Source of the DNA: an uncultured Pseudomonadota bacterium
GTDB taxonomy: Bacteria > Pseudomonadota > Alphaproteobacteria > UBA9219
Assembly: GCA_903869345.1 (NCBI GenBank)
Contig: CAIPYM010000014.1
Location: 1-35,265, forward strand
Length of the DNA stretch: 35,265 nucleotides
Direction: 5' to 3'
The notes beneath the pieces are model-generated. The model saw nothing but the letters and a program-made list of their open reading frames with translations, searched no databases and was not told the origin of the DNA. Made by a program: the position numbers and the translations under genes. Numbering within the stretch: the stretch's first letter is position 1; each line of letters begins with the position of its first letter. Shown here in pieces: positions 26,101 to 31,657 of this stretch.

Positions 26101-26615
26101 ATCGCCTCGCCTCGGCGAGCCAGGGCATCAAGGGAACCGAAGGGGAATTGGCCAGTCACCTGCACGTCGCGCTCGCGAATTTGCGTGGGATCCGCGAAGG
26201 CCTGGAAGCTGGGCGGGTCTTGGCGCGGAACGCAGCGGAAGATGCGGTGGCGCAGCTGGTTGGCGTGCGCGCCGAATTGGAACGGCAAGTGAAGGACGTT
26301 CAAGACGGGGCCGAGACTGTTACGGGACTCGTGCGGAAGGTGAGCGAGGCCTACACGGGCGAGGCGCAAGGTCTCAATACCGTCGTTTTGGGGGCGCAGG
26401 AACATGTGCTTGAAACGGGGCAAGCGATTGGGGGCCTTCAAGACCGTGCGGGGCAGCTGCACGCCACCCTCAAGGTGCAGACGCAAGATCTGATGTTCCG
26501 TTTGGAGCATGTCTTGCAGCAGTTGGCCGAAGCCGGGGAAAGCCCCATTTTGTTGGGGGGGCTTCTTCCGGGCGAGGTCCGCGAAGAGTCCGATTCGCGC
26601 AAGATCAGCGGGTAA
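20124..26615 (+). CDS. Giant two-TM coiled-coil protein, growth-pole-ring (GPR)-like
   Basis: 2163 residues from the ATG at 20124, which has GAGG 5 bases upstream (a TTG at 20049 would add 25). A 35-residue Pro/Ser-rich start precedes two transmembrane segments (about 39-61 and 71-97), then more than 2000 residues of almost uninterrupted Ala/Gln/Glu/Leu-rich helix, predicted coiled coil, with a 171-residue tandem repeat in the middle. The end is short and polar. No enzymatic motif is seen. Size, N-terminal two-TM layout (including the PVALIWMVTAYLQRAADVQ join) and apolipoprotein-like helical body resemble GPR of Agrobacterium, which forms a ring at the growing pole and is needed for rod shape. 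The function here is inferred from architecture; homology by sequence is untested. It is not a chemoreceptor, as no HAMP or signalling hairpin motif is present. Confidence 0.85.
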   Translation: MADPHPVSPATLSASSASKAAPRPVASRSSGRPTNFSGVPFWVGLGLSFVWVAGVVALLVDAGSAQSMGGIPLTNLALGVSAVAAPVALIWMVTAYLQRAADVQSVAEPLRRQLLMITGESGIAEQRLRRFNQAVREQLDLLRHAQALSHEDLAAVMEGVRRAQEDMQHFEQRSAQQTEAMQAIVRKSIHHLEQMMEDKFVLMRVLDGKLTQTGEEAFQQAAAMRQQIGDLLDAMTATASGVREAVDHARHDSQKLSEEARSQETTLREAAARMSGVVQDLSGGLQQTMDRFLDKAGAARKEAERLSQAIDLQTRSLEEFSGSMPARVGEAESVLRGVAERLYASEQLARDQAVTLGATLGDQAEGFKRLFDRFGAQVQSVDGAFQRRQSDLDALLIRFGAATEDAARALDGATLGLKDRTQAALQNFTTASDEARAKAEAVGTQLATTVASYEESTRALNEAAQSHETRWRDFSEEVRARHAQFAILAETTSRAGSEIQTATGAALQNLQQVLDRLSAARETAQSVGESLAGQILQAVHQNEQAIARLNEAGRMTVHALGASVDALGRKEGDLKLSADGAEQALRQAMVHLQASVSASEEALRSRNAELIALLEAARGQLASTEGRMADFVAQASSPFNEAIQNIERLATAGLGTLDGYGTNMREQFVGLQGMHAQVEIMGTKAEALASSTLAALETLQNKFAVLRAAQDETAQAALGSLDGVAGRLRAEVDLLGDRAADATMLIADATSRFSDSARQIRTDSEESSKQVGVATTTLIEAEQKWGTLEERLSERARTTESALDRVLARCHQAIESVAATLDQHGVRLEKITDAAEIKSGDVNAALDRQLGALSAGVDRMAHEANRVGEVGGGVLQVLSTLNEKLLVTQESTVQRVRQSVASLTEAGQTFAQQGDILASSAHQAAHEVQQARTDIATQAESLAETSRRVGEDMVALQEAASACAERTSGIRAGIRNESRLMTGELTSVVQRLESSAGTFDQTLAGVLRGAHQASARFTAMTEEALVQVEGSAQRLLDVAAKTENSLDSLGTGLGRQTAGLNLVGEQLGEQNRTLVAQNEERRASLVELFDNISALHHQTSELADTSLGRLGETLRAAQAHLGAVEEQTKGAVVSVREAGGAFADQATLLLQNAQEAEQQARTVLVVTSALQDQARQIREALQGEGERTNGLFGGMLNKISAGHTELRNISSTAETTLTNLQNILGQQTSGLSAQMQQLTDRQRGLTTSLDAQRDVLNGLLSRLTLAQDETAAIAERTAARLTEGTQQITRQMEAMETQSGATLTAVQTTGALFAEQSSALAGQTQGAEQQVQALALHVTSLQDQARRLREALQDESGRMGENLATFLAKINTGTSEMRNLGLTAEGLLETLNGMVQSQAGLLGSTTRQVGDRQRELLTLLNDQRDALTGLLGRLAAAQDEAVGAAEGRMARLTEGVRVIAKNMETLSTESQNALTGLRTAGSGFSEEAASLGAQTQQAEQNVRGLVAVMTHLQDQAQRTRESLQAESGRVAERIGGILAQLDQAGQKLRDQSASVIQNLDQSVSGVTSLTQTATEALRRQGDALGDVAEQASTHLTVAGAALAEHAQTVASVGEQAEQRAYRLVESSDEAVTRLGNLRRGLLESEQEASAVLERARAHVGDAQTSLTQRMGEVAEGAEESVRRVGEATEGLRRRGEALVGGLTVSEQAVARATSHLREDLLGLPDVLEAGAERIEEAGQSLKADATAAEGHLIATADRFIEVTGLMRNSLMDEVTLLNATSEGASEVFTLFKKGLAEQVDALRGGVVHLADEQDSLVKKTSATLAQLGVAGDRLAHLRTESISAAEKLASEFSTIESRAGGTAARLLEAGAGVSQHVTRLVEAASKGEAQLGEATQGFREQMERVRSGVQGQVDDLNRGLMQLTAQMERTGAALKATTAGAATEVEKTTVRLDQASRDTTTALTERTARLRVAVEEGAELLKGFGQQIEGLLDRLASASQGIKGTEGELASHLHVALANLRGIREGLEAGRVLARNAAEDAVAQLVGVRAELERQVKDVQDGAETVTGLVRKVSEAYTGEAQGLNTVVLGAQEHVLETGQAIGGLQDRAGQLHATLKVQTQDLMFRLEHVLQQLAEAGESPILLGGLLPGEVREESDSRKISG
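23118..24656 (+). repeat. Three 513-bp (171-residue) tandem repeats in the giant coiled-coil gene
   Basis: The anchor (C/T)TGCAGGATC recurs at 23631, 24144 and 24657, exactly 513 bases apart each time. A second anchor (CTGGATTCG at 23259, CTGACCAAT at 23772) gives the same 513-base step, showing that a more diverged first unit begins near 23118. At protein level the units share LQDQAR-REALQ-E, LRN-S-TAE-L, DxQRDxLxGLLxRL-AQDE and AEQ blocks. A partial fourth unit fades after 24657. Confidence 0.85.
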
Positions 26616-26656
26616 GCGTGACGCTCGGGCGGTTGAGGACATGAAGGAGAGCCGTC

Positions 26657-26902
26657 ATGGCGATGCTGGACGAGATTCTGGATGTTGTTGCCCAAAAAAC
26701 GGGTCTTGATCGGTCGCGCCTCGTGCCCGAGGCGCGTTTGAGCGATTTAGCCATCAGTTCGCTGGATATGGTGGAAGTCATTTTCGTTCTGGAAGACAAG
26801 CTGGGCATTGAACTCACGTTCAACGCCAACACAGCTGGACGGGACTTCAGGACTTTGGGCGATGTCATCAAAGCCGTCGAAGCGCAACTTCCGCACGCCT
26901 GA
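26657..26902 (+). CDS. Small acyl carrier protein-like protein
   Basis: 81 residues, acidic, four-helix ACP size. The helix-2 motif ISSLDMVEVIFVLEDKLGI corresponds to the DSLDxVELVxxLEExFG of carrier proteins; Ser35 is the expected phosphopantetheine site, with Ser instead of the usual Asp before it. AAGGAGAG lies a few bases before the ATG. It starts 41 bases after the giant coiled-coil gene, so both may be one transcript. No fatty-acid synthase, lipid A or peptide-synthase gene is near, so this is probably a specialised carrier and not the housekeeping AcpP, which normally sits by fabF/fabD. Confidence 0.87.
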   Translation: MAMLDEILDVVAQKTGLDRSRLVPEARLSDLAISSLDMVEVIFVLEDKLGIELTFNANTAGRDFRTLGDVIKAVEAQLPHA

Positions 26903-26923
26903 TGCTAATGTCTAATTTCAAAA

Positions 26924-26938
26924 TTAACGATAAATTAA
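26924..26938. promoter_or_regulatory. Perfect CtrA-type site TTAA-N7-TTAA
   Basis: TTAACGATAAATTAA matches the consensus core at all eight fixed positions. It lies in an AT-rich pocket 52 bases before the IS630-type fragment. AT richness raises the chance of an accidental match. Confidence 0.35.
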
Positions 26939-26989
26939 GGGAGGCAGGGGTAGGGCCTTGCGCGAGGGCAGCTTGCGCGGGAGGGGATC

Positions 26990-27511
26990 ATGGGGAGAAG
27001 AGGGATTTCGCTGGAGTGCAGTGCTGAAGACTGGGCGGAGATGGCGCGAATCGGTCGGAGCCACAAAGAACCCAAAAGGCGTGTTGAGAGGTCGCGCATC
27101 ATCCTCAAAGGCCTTGACGTCGTTCCTCAAGGTCAGATTGCCAAGGAGCTCGGGGTGCGGCCCAACACGGTGAGTGTTTGGAAGCATTGTTTTGCCCTCA
27201 AAGGCCTTGCGGGGCTCGAGGACACCACACGATCAGGGCGGCGAAAAGTCTATGATGCCGATTACGAAGCGCGGGTTCTCAAAACGTTGGAAAAGAAGTC
27301 TCCGAAAGGGCAAGCCGTTTGGGACGGACCGGCGCTTCTTGCGACCTTCGGCGGAAGTCTGAGTGCAGTGTGGCGGTTTCTCCGCAAATCTTACGAATCC
27401 CTTGTTCTTTACGACCCCTTACCTAGGATGAACGACGTACGAGACCGCAGGGCTTTGGCTCCGCAAGGACTTTTTGGGGGCATGGGACCCTCCTCGGCAC
27501 CGGGATTCTGA
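26990..27511 (+). CDS. IS630-type transposase N-terminal fragment
   Basis: 173 residues. Residues about 30-125 form the paired helix-turn-helix region of IS630-family transposases (RSRIILKGLD, QIAKELGVRPNTVSVWK, GLAGLEDTTRSGR, then the second HTH ending in VWRFLRKS). After about residue 130 the sequence is unrelated and soon stops; the DDE catalytic domain is missing and no second frame supplies it. No inverted repeats were recognised at its ends. The element is therefore a dead remnant, or the DNA-binding half has been kept as a regulator. A GGGAGGGG ribosome-like site precedes the ATG. Low-purpose neighbourhood: it sits between an ACP gene and a TfoX-N gene. Confidence 0.75.
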   Translation: MGRRGISLECSAEDWAEMARIGRSHKEPKRRVERSRIILKGLDVVPQGQIAKELGVRPNTVSVWKHCFALKGLAGLEDTTRSGRRKVYDADYEARVLKTLEKKSPKGQAVWDGPALLATFGGSLSAVWRFLRKSYESLVLYDPLPRMNDVRDRRALAPQGLFGGMGPSSAPGF

Positions 27512-27561
27512 AACGCGGACAACGGGTGTGAGCCTGCGAGGTTGAATCAGGTCTCTTGACC

Positions 27562-27903
27562 TTACCGAGCGGGTTTTGCCCGTGCGCGGCGCGGTTTGGG
27601 GGCGGGGAGGGCGCACTCGGTGGCGCGGAGGAGGACGGCCAGGGCCTCGCGGTCGTCCAGCCCGTCCGTGACGTTGAAAAACATTTTGGCTCCGGGGTAG
27701 GGCGGCGCTTCCGTAAGCTCCTCGCCGAGCAGCCGACGCCCAGCCTCCGTCGGTTTCACAAACACCTGGTTGTCGCACACCAGCGCCACCACTTTGCCGT
27801 TCAGGTAAACGGCATATTCGCCGAACATCTTGCGGAACGTGATGGCGCCTGCGTCTGCCATCTGGTCGCTGAGATACGCGATGAACGATGCGTCGGTGGA
27901 CAT
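27562..27903 (-). CDS. TfoX N-terminal domain protein
   Basis: 113 residues from the ATG at 27903, with AGGAAA about 6 bases upstream; the longer reading from 27930 has no ribosome site. The sequence follows the TfoX-N fold (RKMFGEYAVYLNGKVVALVCDNQVFVKPT, then PYPGAKMFF and a final helix DREALAVLLRATECALP) and then a basic Pro/Arg/Lys tail. The TfoX C-terminal domain is absent. Members with both domains control competence in gammaproteobacteria; the role of short single-domain members is not established. Confidence 0.88.
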   Translation of the reverse strand: MSTDASFIAYLSDQMADAGAITFRKMFGEYAVYLNGKVVALVCDNQVFVKPTEAGRRLLGEELTEAPPYPGAKMFFNVTDGLDDREALAVLLRATECALPAPKPRRARAKPAR

Positions 27904-28017
27904 GAAAGTTTTCCTGCCCGAAGAGGGCAATCAGGTGCTTCTGACGGGAGCCCCCTTCTGAGGGAGGATCGCGCGCGAGGTCGGATTCTTTTCCGGCGGT
28001 TCCTAACGAAGGCGGAC

Positions 28018-28668
28018 TCAGGCCTTCTTTTCAGGCTCTTCGGGCGGCGTGGGACGCGTCGTGACAACCTCGTCAATGAGCCCGAACGCTTTGGCTTCTT
28101 CGGCGGACATGAACGTGTCGCGCTCCACGGCAGCGGTGATTTTTTCAAGTGTCTGGCCTGTGTGGGTCACGTAAATCCGGTTGAGCCGTTCCCGCAATTT
28201 CAGAATTTCCCGCGCCTGAATCTCAATATCCGTGGCTTGGCCTTGAGCGCCGCCGGACGGTTGGTGGATCATCACCCGGCTGTTGGGGAGCGAAAACCGT
28301 TTGCCCTTTTCCCCCGCGCACAGGAGGAGGGAGCCCATGGAACACGCTTGGCCGATGCACAGCGTTGCCACGGGGCAGCGGATGTACTGCATGGTGTCGT
28401 ACATCGCGAGGCCCGATGAGACGACCCCACCTGGCGAGTTGATGTAAAGCGAGATTTCCTTTGTAGGGTTCTCGGATTCCAAAAAAAGAAGCTGGGCGCA
28501 CACGAGGCTGGAGACGAGATCATCAACTTGGCCCGTGAGGAAAATGATTCGTTCCTTGAGAAGCCGTGAAAAGATATCGTACGAGCGTTCCCCACGCGAT
28601 GTTTGCTCCACGACGATCGGAACCAGATTATCCAAAACTTCAAGGGGAGAACGTTCGAGGCGGGTCAT
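28018..28668 (-). CDS. clpP: ATP-dependent Clp protease proteolytic subunit ClpP
   Basis: 216 residues. The catalytic triad is Ser110 (GQACSMGS), His135 (MIHQPSGG) and Asp184 ([11 protein letters not shown]). The usual GQAASMGA signature is altered to GQACSMGS (Cys before the serine, Ser two after Met), which is uncommon but leaves the nucleophile in place. ClpP forms the tetradecameric chamber fed by ClpA/ClpX. GAGGAAAG precedes the ATG. Neither clpX nor tig is next to it, unlike the usual tig-clpP-clpX order; the upstream neighbour is the dotF-like gene 90 bases away, on the same strand. Confidence 0.97.
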   Translation of the reverse strand: MTRLERSPLEVLDNLVPIVVEQTSRGERSYDIFSRLLKERIIFLTGQVDDLVSSLVCAQLLFLESENPTKEISLYINSPGGVVSSGLAMYDTMQYIRCPVATLCIGQACSMGSLLLCAGEKGKRFSLPNSRVMIHQPSGGAQGQATDIEIQAREILKLRERLNRIYVTHTGQTLEKITAAVERDTFMSAEEAKAFGLIDEVVTTRPTPPEEPEKKA

Positions 28669-28695
28669 GGAAGAGCTTTCCTCGGGTGCTAGGAG

Positions 28696-28721
28696 AGATG
28701 GACCGCTGAGGGGTGCTCAAC
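28696..28721 (-). promoter_or_regulatory. Candidate heat-shock-type promoter of clpP
   Basis: On the minus strand GTTGAG (28721-28716) and CCATCT (28701-28696) are 14 bases apart and resemble the RpoH elements CTTGAA and CCATnT. Transcription would start about 20 bases before the ATG. By-eye prediction, only partial consensus. Confidence 0.28.
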
Positions 28722-28758
28722 GGTGGCGAAAAGGGAACGCGGGACGCCGCACGGAAAT

Positions 28759-29979
28759 CTAGCGAAGAGTTTTCGCCGTTCCGACGACTTCCCAACGACC
28801 CCCAACGGAGCGGACGTCGGTAATGCGCCCAAGACCAGGCAATGTTTCCCCGACGCCGATGCGGTGCAGGTTTTCAGACGTTGAGCTTTCAGCAACCCAG
28901 GCCGTTCCGGGGATGGCGCCACGAAGAACCCACGCTGTGGATTTCGCCGTCTTTGCAACCGCAGGCTTTTTGGAGGCCTTCGCGTGTTTGGACGTGTGCA
29001 CGGTTTTCGTACGATGACGGGCCTCCGATGATGGCTCCCATGCGGCAATATCTTTCGAAGGCTTGACAGTCCGCGATTTGCTGAGGGCTAGTTTTTGTTC
29101 CAACAGACCAACACGTTCCACCAAACCGATGGGGTTTGCGCCGGGCGAATCAGAACCCAATCCAGCCTCCAAACGCTGAACAAGAGCGTCCAACTTCCGA
29201 CCCGTCTCTTCTTGCGTGAGGGCGATCGTGCTGAGGCGGGCTTCCACCGTGGAAAGGCGCTGTTCCGCTGCTGAAGGGAGAACGGCGGCGACGGACGAAG
29301 CCCCACCCGTGGAGGCTGTGCCTTGCCCAGGGACGGTAGGACCGTTTGCGGACCCTCCCGATGGTGGAGAAGAGGCTGGGGTTAAGCTTGTCAAATCACC
29401 CGGAACAACAGCCCCGGATTCGGGCGAAGCAGGAGGTAACGGTTCTCCCGAGGGGTGGCCAAGGGCCGCATCCAGGGATGTCCCGTCGGTCTTGTTCGCA
29501 GGGGCGTGGGTTGGGCTGGAGGCTTTGTCACGTCCCGTGTTGTAAAGGGCAGCAACGTCTTCGGGGGAAAGTCCCTGAGACCCCCCGGCCCCCGGAAATT
29601 CGGTGGCTGTCTCGTTGACGGACGTCCCACTCTTCGGCGGACTCACGGTTGCCGTCGGAGGGGAGGGCGGGGGTGGGGAGCTCTCGCCACCGAAGAATTG
29701 GAAATAGCCCAGCAAGGCCAGGGCAACGATGCCCAGCAAGACAACGCCCGCAACCAGCGGTCCACGTCCTTTGTTTTTTTCGGGAGGCGTCTCCTCCTCC
29801 TCGACAGGTTCGTGCTCTTCGGTTTCGTCGTGATTGAGAATGACGGCGGATTCAGCCGATTCGGGATCGTGGAAATCATCTTCCACCATGACCTTGGGGT
29901 CTTCGTGCTCGCCCCAGACACCTTCTTCGGAGGAGGAGGTCGGAGAGTGAGATTCCCGAGGCGTTGAATCATCAGACAT
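28759..29979 (-). CDS. dotF: Type IVB secretion core protein, DotF/IcmG-like
   Basis: 406 residues. An acidic cytoplasmic start (1-70) precedes one transmembrane segment (about 74-95), a long Pro/Ser/Thr-rich periplasmic linker, a coiled coil (about 250-310), a basic stretch (315-340) and a compact C-terminal domain (AWVLRGAIPGTAWVAES, then LPGLGRITDVRSVGG) of the kind seen at the end of IcmG/TraP proteins. DotF is an inner-membrane protein of the Dot/Icm core complex. The assignment rests on this end domain and on gene order dotH-dotG-dotF, as in Legionella (icmK-icmE-icmG). It is longer than Legionella DotF (about 270 residues), mainly through the linker. Confidence 0.62.
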   Translation of the reverse strand: MSDDSTPRESHSPTSSSEEGVWGEHEDPKVMVEDDFHDPESAESAVILNHDETEEHEPVEEEETPPEKNKGRGPLVAGVVLLGIVALALLGYFQFFGGESSPPPPSPPTATVSPPKSGTSVNETATEFPGAGGSQGLSPEDVAALYNTGRDKASSPTHAPANKTDGTSLDAALGHPSGEPLPPASPESGAVVPGDLTSLTPASSPPSGGSANGPTVPGQGTASTGGASSVAAVLPSAAEQRLSTVEARLSTIALTQEETGRKLDALVQRLEAGLGSDSPGANPIGLVERVGLLEQKLALSKSRTVKPSKDIAAWEPSSEARHRTKTVHTSKHAKASKKPAVAKTAKSTAWVLRGAIPGTAWVAESSTSENLHRIGVGETLPGLGRITDVRSVGGRWEVVGTAKTLR

Positions 29980-30031
29980 AAGAGTTACTCCATGAAGCGC
30001 AAGGTGATTTTGCAGGCGTCACGCGGCAAGG

Positions 30032-31657
30032 TCAATAACGCCCGTACGCTGAAGGGAAGCCCATTGTTCCCGTTGAGGGGGAGAGGGGGATCGCTCCGGG
30101 ATTTGTTTGTTGCTGTGGCAGGAAGCCATTCCCACCGAGACCCGAAAGGCCGCTCATCGTATTAATCCCGGAATAAAGGGCCGAAGATAAACCACCGCCG
30201 AGGTTGGTCGCGCCTCCTGGCATGACGCCACGGGGTCCTTCGTAGCTGTTGCCGTAAGCATTGCCGTAGGGCGATCCAGCGGCATATCCGCTGGCAGACC
30301 CGCCGGGGTAGGCTGACCCTGGGACAAAGCCTTCCGGAAGCCCACCCCCAGGCTGATTGAGAGAACCTCCCTCCTTCACCGAAGTGAGGAAAAACAATCC
30401 CATGGGAGCTCCAACGGCGAGGCGAACGAGGGGCTGTGTGCGATTAGCTTTGTTCTGAAAGAACTGGCTGACGGTCTGTGCGGCTCCGCCGAGCCCTGAG
30501 TAAAGGCCTTCGTTAAAGCCCTGCTTGGCACGGCTCACAATCACAGCCCCATTCGATACGGTTGTGGATGAATCCCCCTGACCCAGGGATGAACCAAAGG
30601 ATGACAGAAACGAAGCGGCGGCTGGGAGGATGACCCGCACCACGTAGCGCTGGTCCACTTCGGTGACAAGGCCAGCGAGCGTTGTATCGGGATCCAGCGC
30701 CATGGCATTAATCGCGTAGTCTTTGCCTTTGAGGTGCGCCGAGTTGAACTGAAGGGTCAGAAAATCGTTAGAGACTTGGAAAGTGCCAATGGCGCGTGCA
30801 CCGGCCAAGGGGCCGGAAAGAATCTGAGCCATAATGGGGGAGGGGACGTCCGAATTTGCCTCGGTCAAAAGTTGAGCATAACTGACGGTTCCAGCTGAAA
30901 CAAGCGGTGGTTTTGCGGGCACTTCGGGGGAAGGAGTTTGATCGCCAACGCCCTGGACCGTGGTGGCGCTGGGGGCCCCTTTCGTTAAAAGGCGACTGGT
31001 GAGTTCATCGGCGCGGCCTTCGCCCGTGCCGGCCACAATCTTGATTCCCTGGGGGGTCCATTTCTCGGAAAGTTTTTCCATCTGCTGTTGCATCGCGAGG
31101 GCCAGCGAGTTGTCTTCTTGCTGCGTTGCCACTTGCGGTTGCCGGACTTGTTGCTGAAGAACTTGAATCTGCTGTGCATTTTGCTTTTGTTCTTGTTGAA
31201 TTTGTTGACGCAGACGGTCGGTTTCGGCCCTAAACTCCACCAAGGGATCTTGTGAGTTCTTTTGCATTAATTCGCCGATATCGATATTCTGCCCTACCGG
31301 TGTCGGAAGAGCGCTTCCGCCTTGGCTTGCGGCTTGGTCAGCACGTTGAGCACTGGCCTCTTTGTTTTGGTCGATAAAAAACGGCGAAGCTTTACCCCCA
31401 GGGGCTTCTTTGAGGGGAGGGGGAGCGCCCAGTGTTGAAATGTCTGGCGCCGAGGACGACGAAAAGACCCCCAGAGAACCGGCGATGGCCAGGGCGACAA
31501 CGGTCACGATCGCGATTAGCTTGATGAGGGGACGTGTGCGCCACGCCTCACCGATTCGCGCGGCCAACCCTGGACCTTTCCCGGCTGCGGGAAGACGCTC
31601 GGGCTGGTCACCGGCTAGGCCTTGGTCGAATTCGTCGAAACTAGGGGTGTTGGCCAT
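30032..31657 (-). CDS. dotG: Type IVB secretion core protein DotG/IcmE (VirB10-like C-terminus)
   Basis: 541 residues from the ATG at 31657; GAGGG lies 8 bases upstream, whereas the in-frame start at 31774 would overlap dotH by over 100 bases. One transmembrane segment (about 42-65), a Gln-rich coiled coil (about 140-200), then the VirB10/TrbI-like domain (SPIMAQILSGPLAGARAIG to DQRYVVRVILPAAASFLSS). The end is a Gly/Tyr-rich tail. DotG lines the channel between inner and outer membrane in type IVB systems. It lacks the long pentapeptide-repeat section of Legionella DotG (over 1000 residues), as do conjugative TraO homologues. It overlaps the dotH stop by 17 bases. Confidence 0.9.
   Translation of the reverse strand: MANTPSFDEFDQGLAGDQPERLPAAGKGPGLAARIGEAWRTRPLIKLIAIVTVVALAIAGSLGVFSSSSAPDISTLGAPPPLKEAPGGKASPFFIDQNKEASAQRADQAASQGGSALPTPVGQNIDIGELMQKNSQDPLVEFRAETDRLRQQIQQEQKQNAQQIQVLQQQVRQPQVATQQEDNSLALAMQQQMEKLSEKWTPQGIKIVAGTGEGRADELTSRLLTKGAPSATTVQGVGDQTPSPEVPAKPPLVSAGTVSYAQLLTEANSDVPSPIMAQILSGPLAGARAIGTFQVSNDFLTLQFNSAHLKGKDYAINAMALDPDTTLAGLVTEVDQRYVVRVILPAAASFLSSFGSSLGQGDSSTTVSNGAVIVSRAKQGFNEGLYSGLGGAAQTVSQFFQNKANRTQPLVRLAVGAPMGLFFLTSVKEGGSLNQPGGGLPEGFVPGSAYPGGSASGYAAGSPYGNAYGNSYEGPRGVMPGGATNLGGGLSSALYSGINTMSGLSGLGGNGFLPQQQTNPGAIPLSPSTGTMGFPSAYGRY

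Noticed and set aside
20124-26615. Methyl-accepting chemotaxis protein
   Set aside because: Two N-terminal TM segments and long helices suggest it at first, but no HAMP domain or conserved signalling hairpin tip is present and the length is four times too great.
25302-26642. 446-codon minus-strand frame opposite the coiled-coil giant
   Set aside because: The plus-strand frame has a clear start, membrane segments and repeats; the antisense one has none of these.
28669-28758. Terminator between the dotF-like gene and clpP
   Set aside because: Only a 4-bp GCGG/CCGC stem with no proper T-run could be found.
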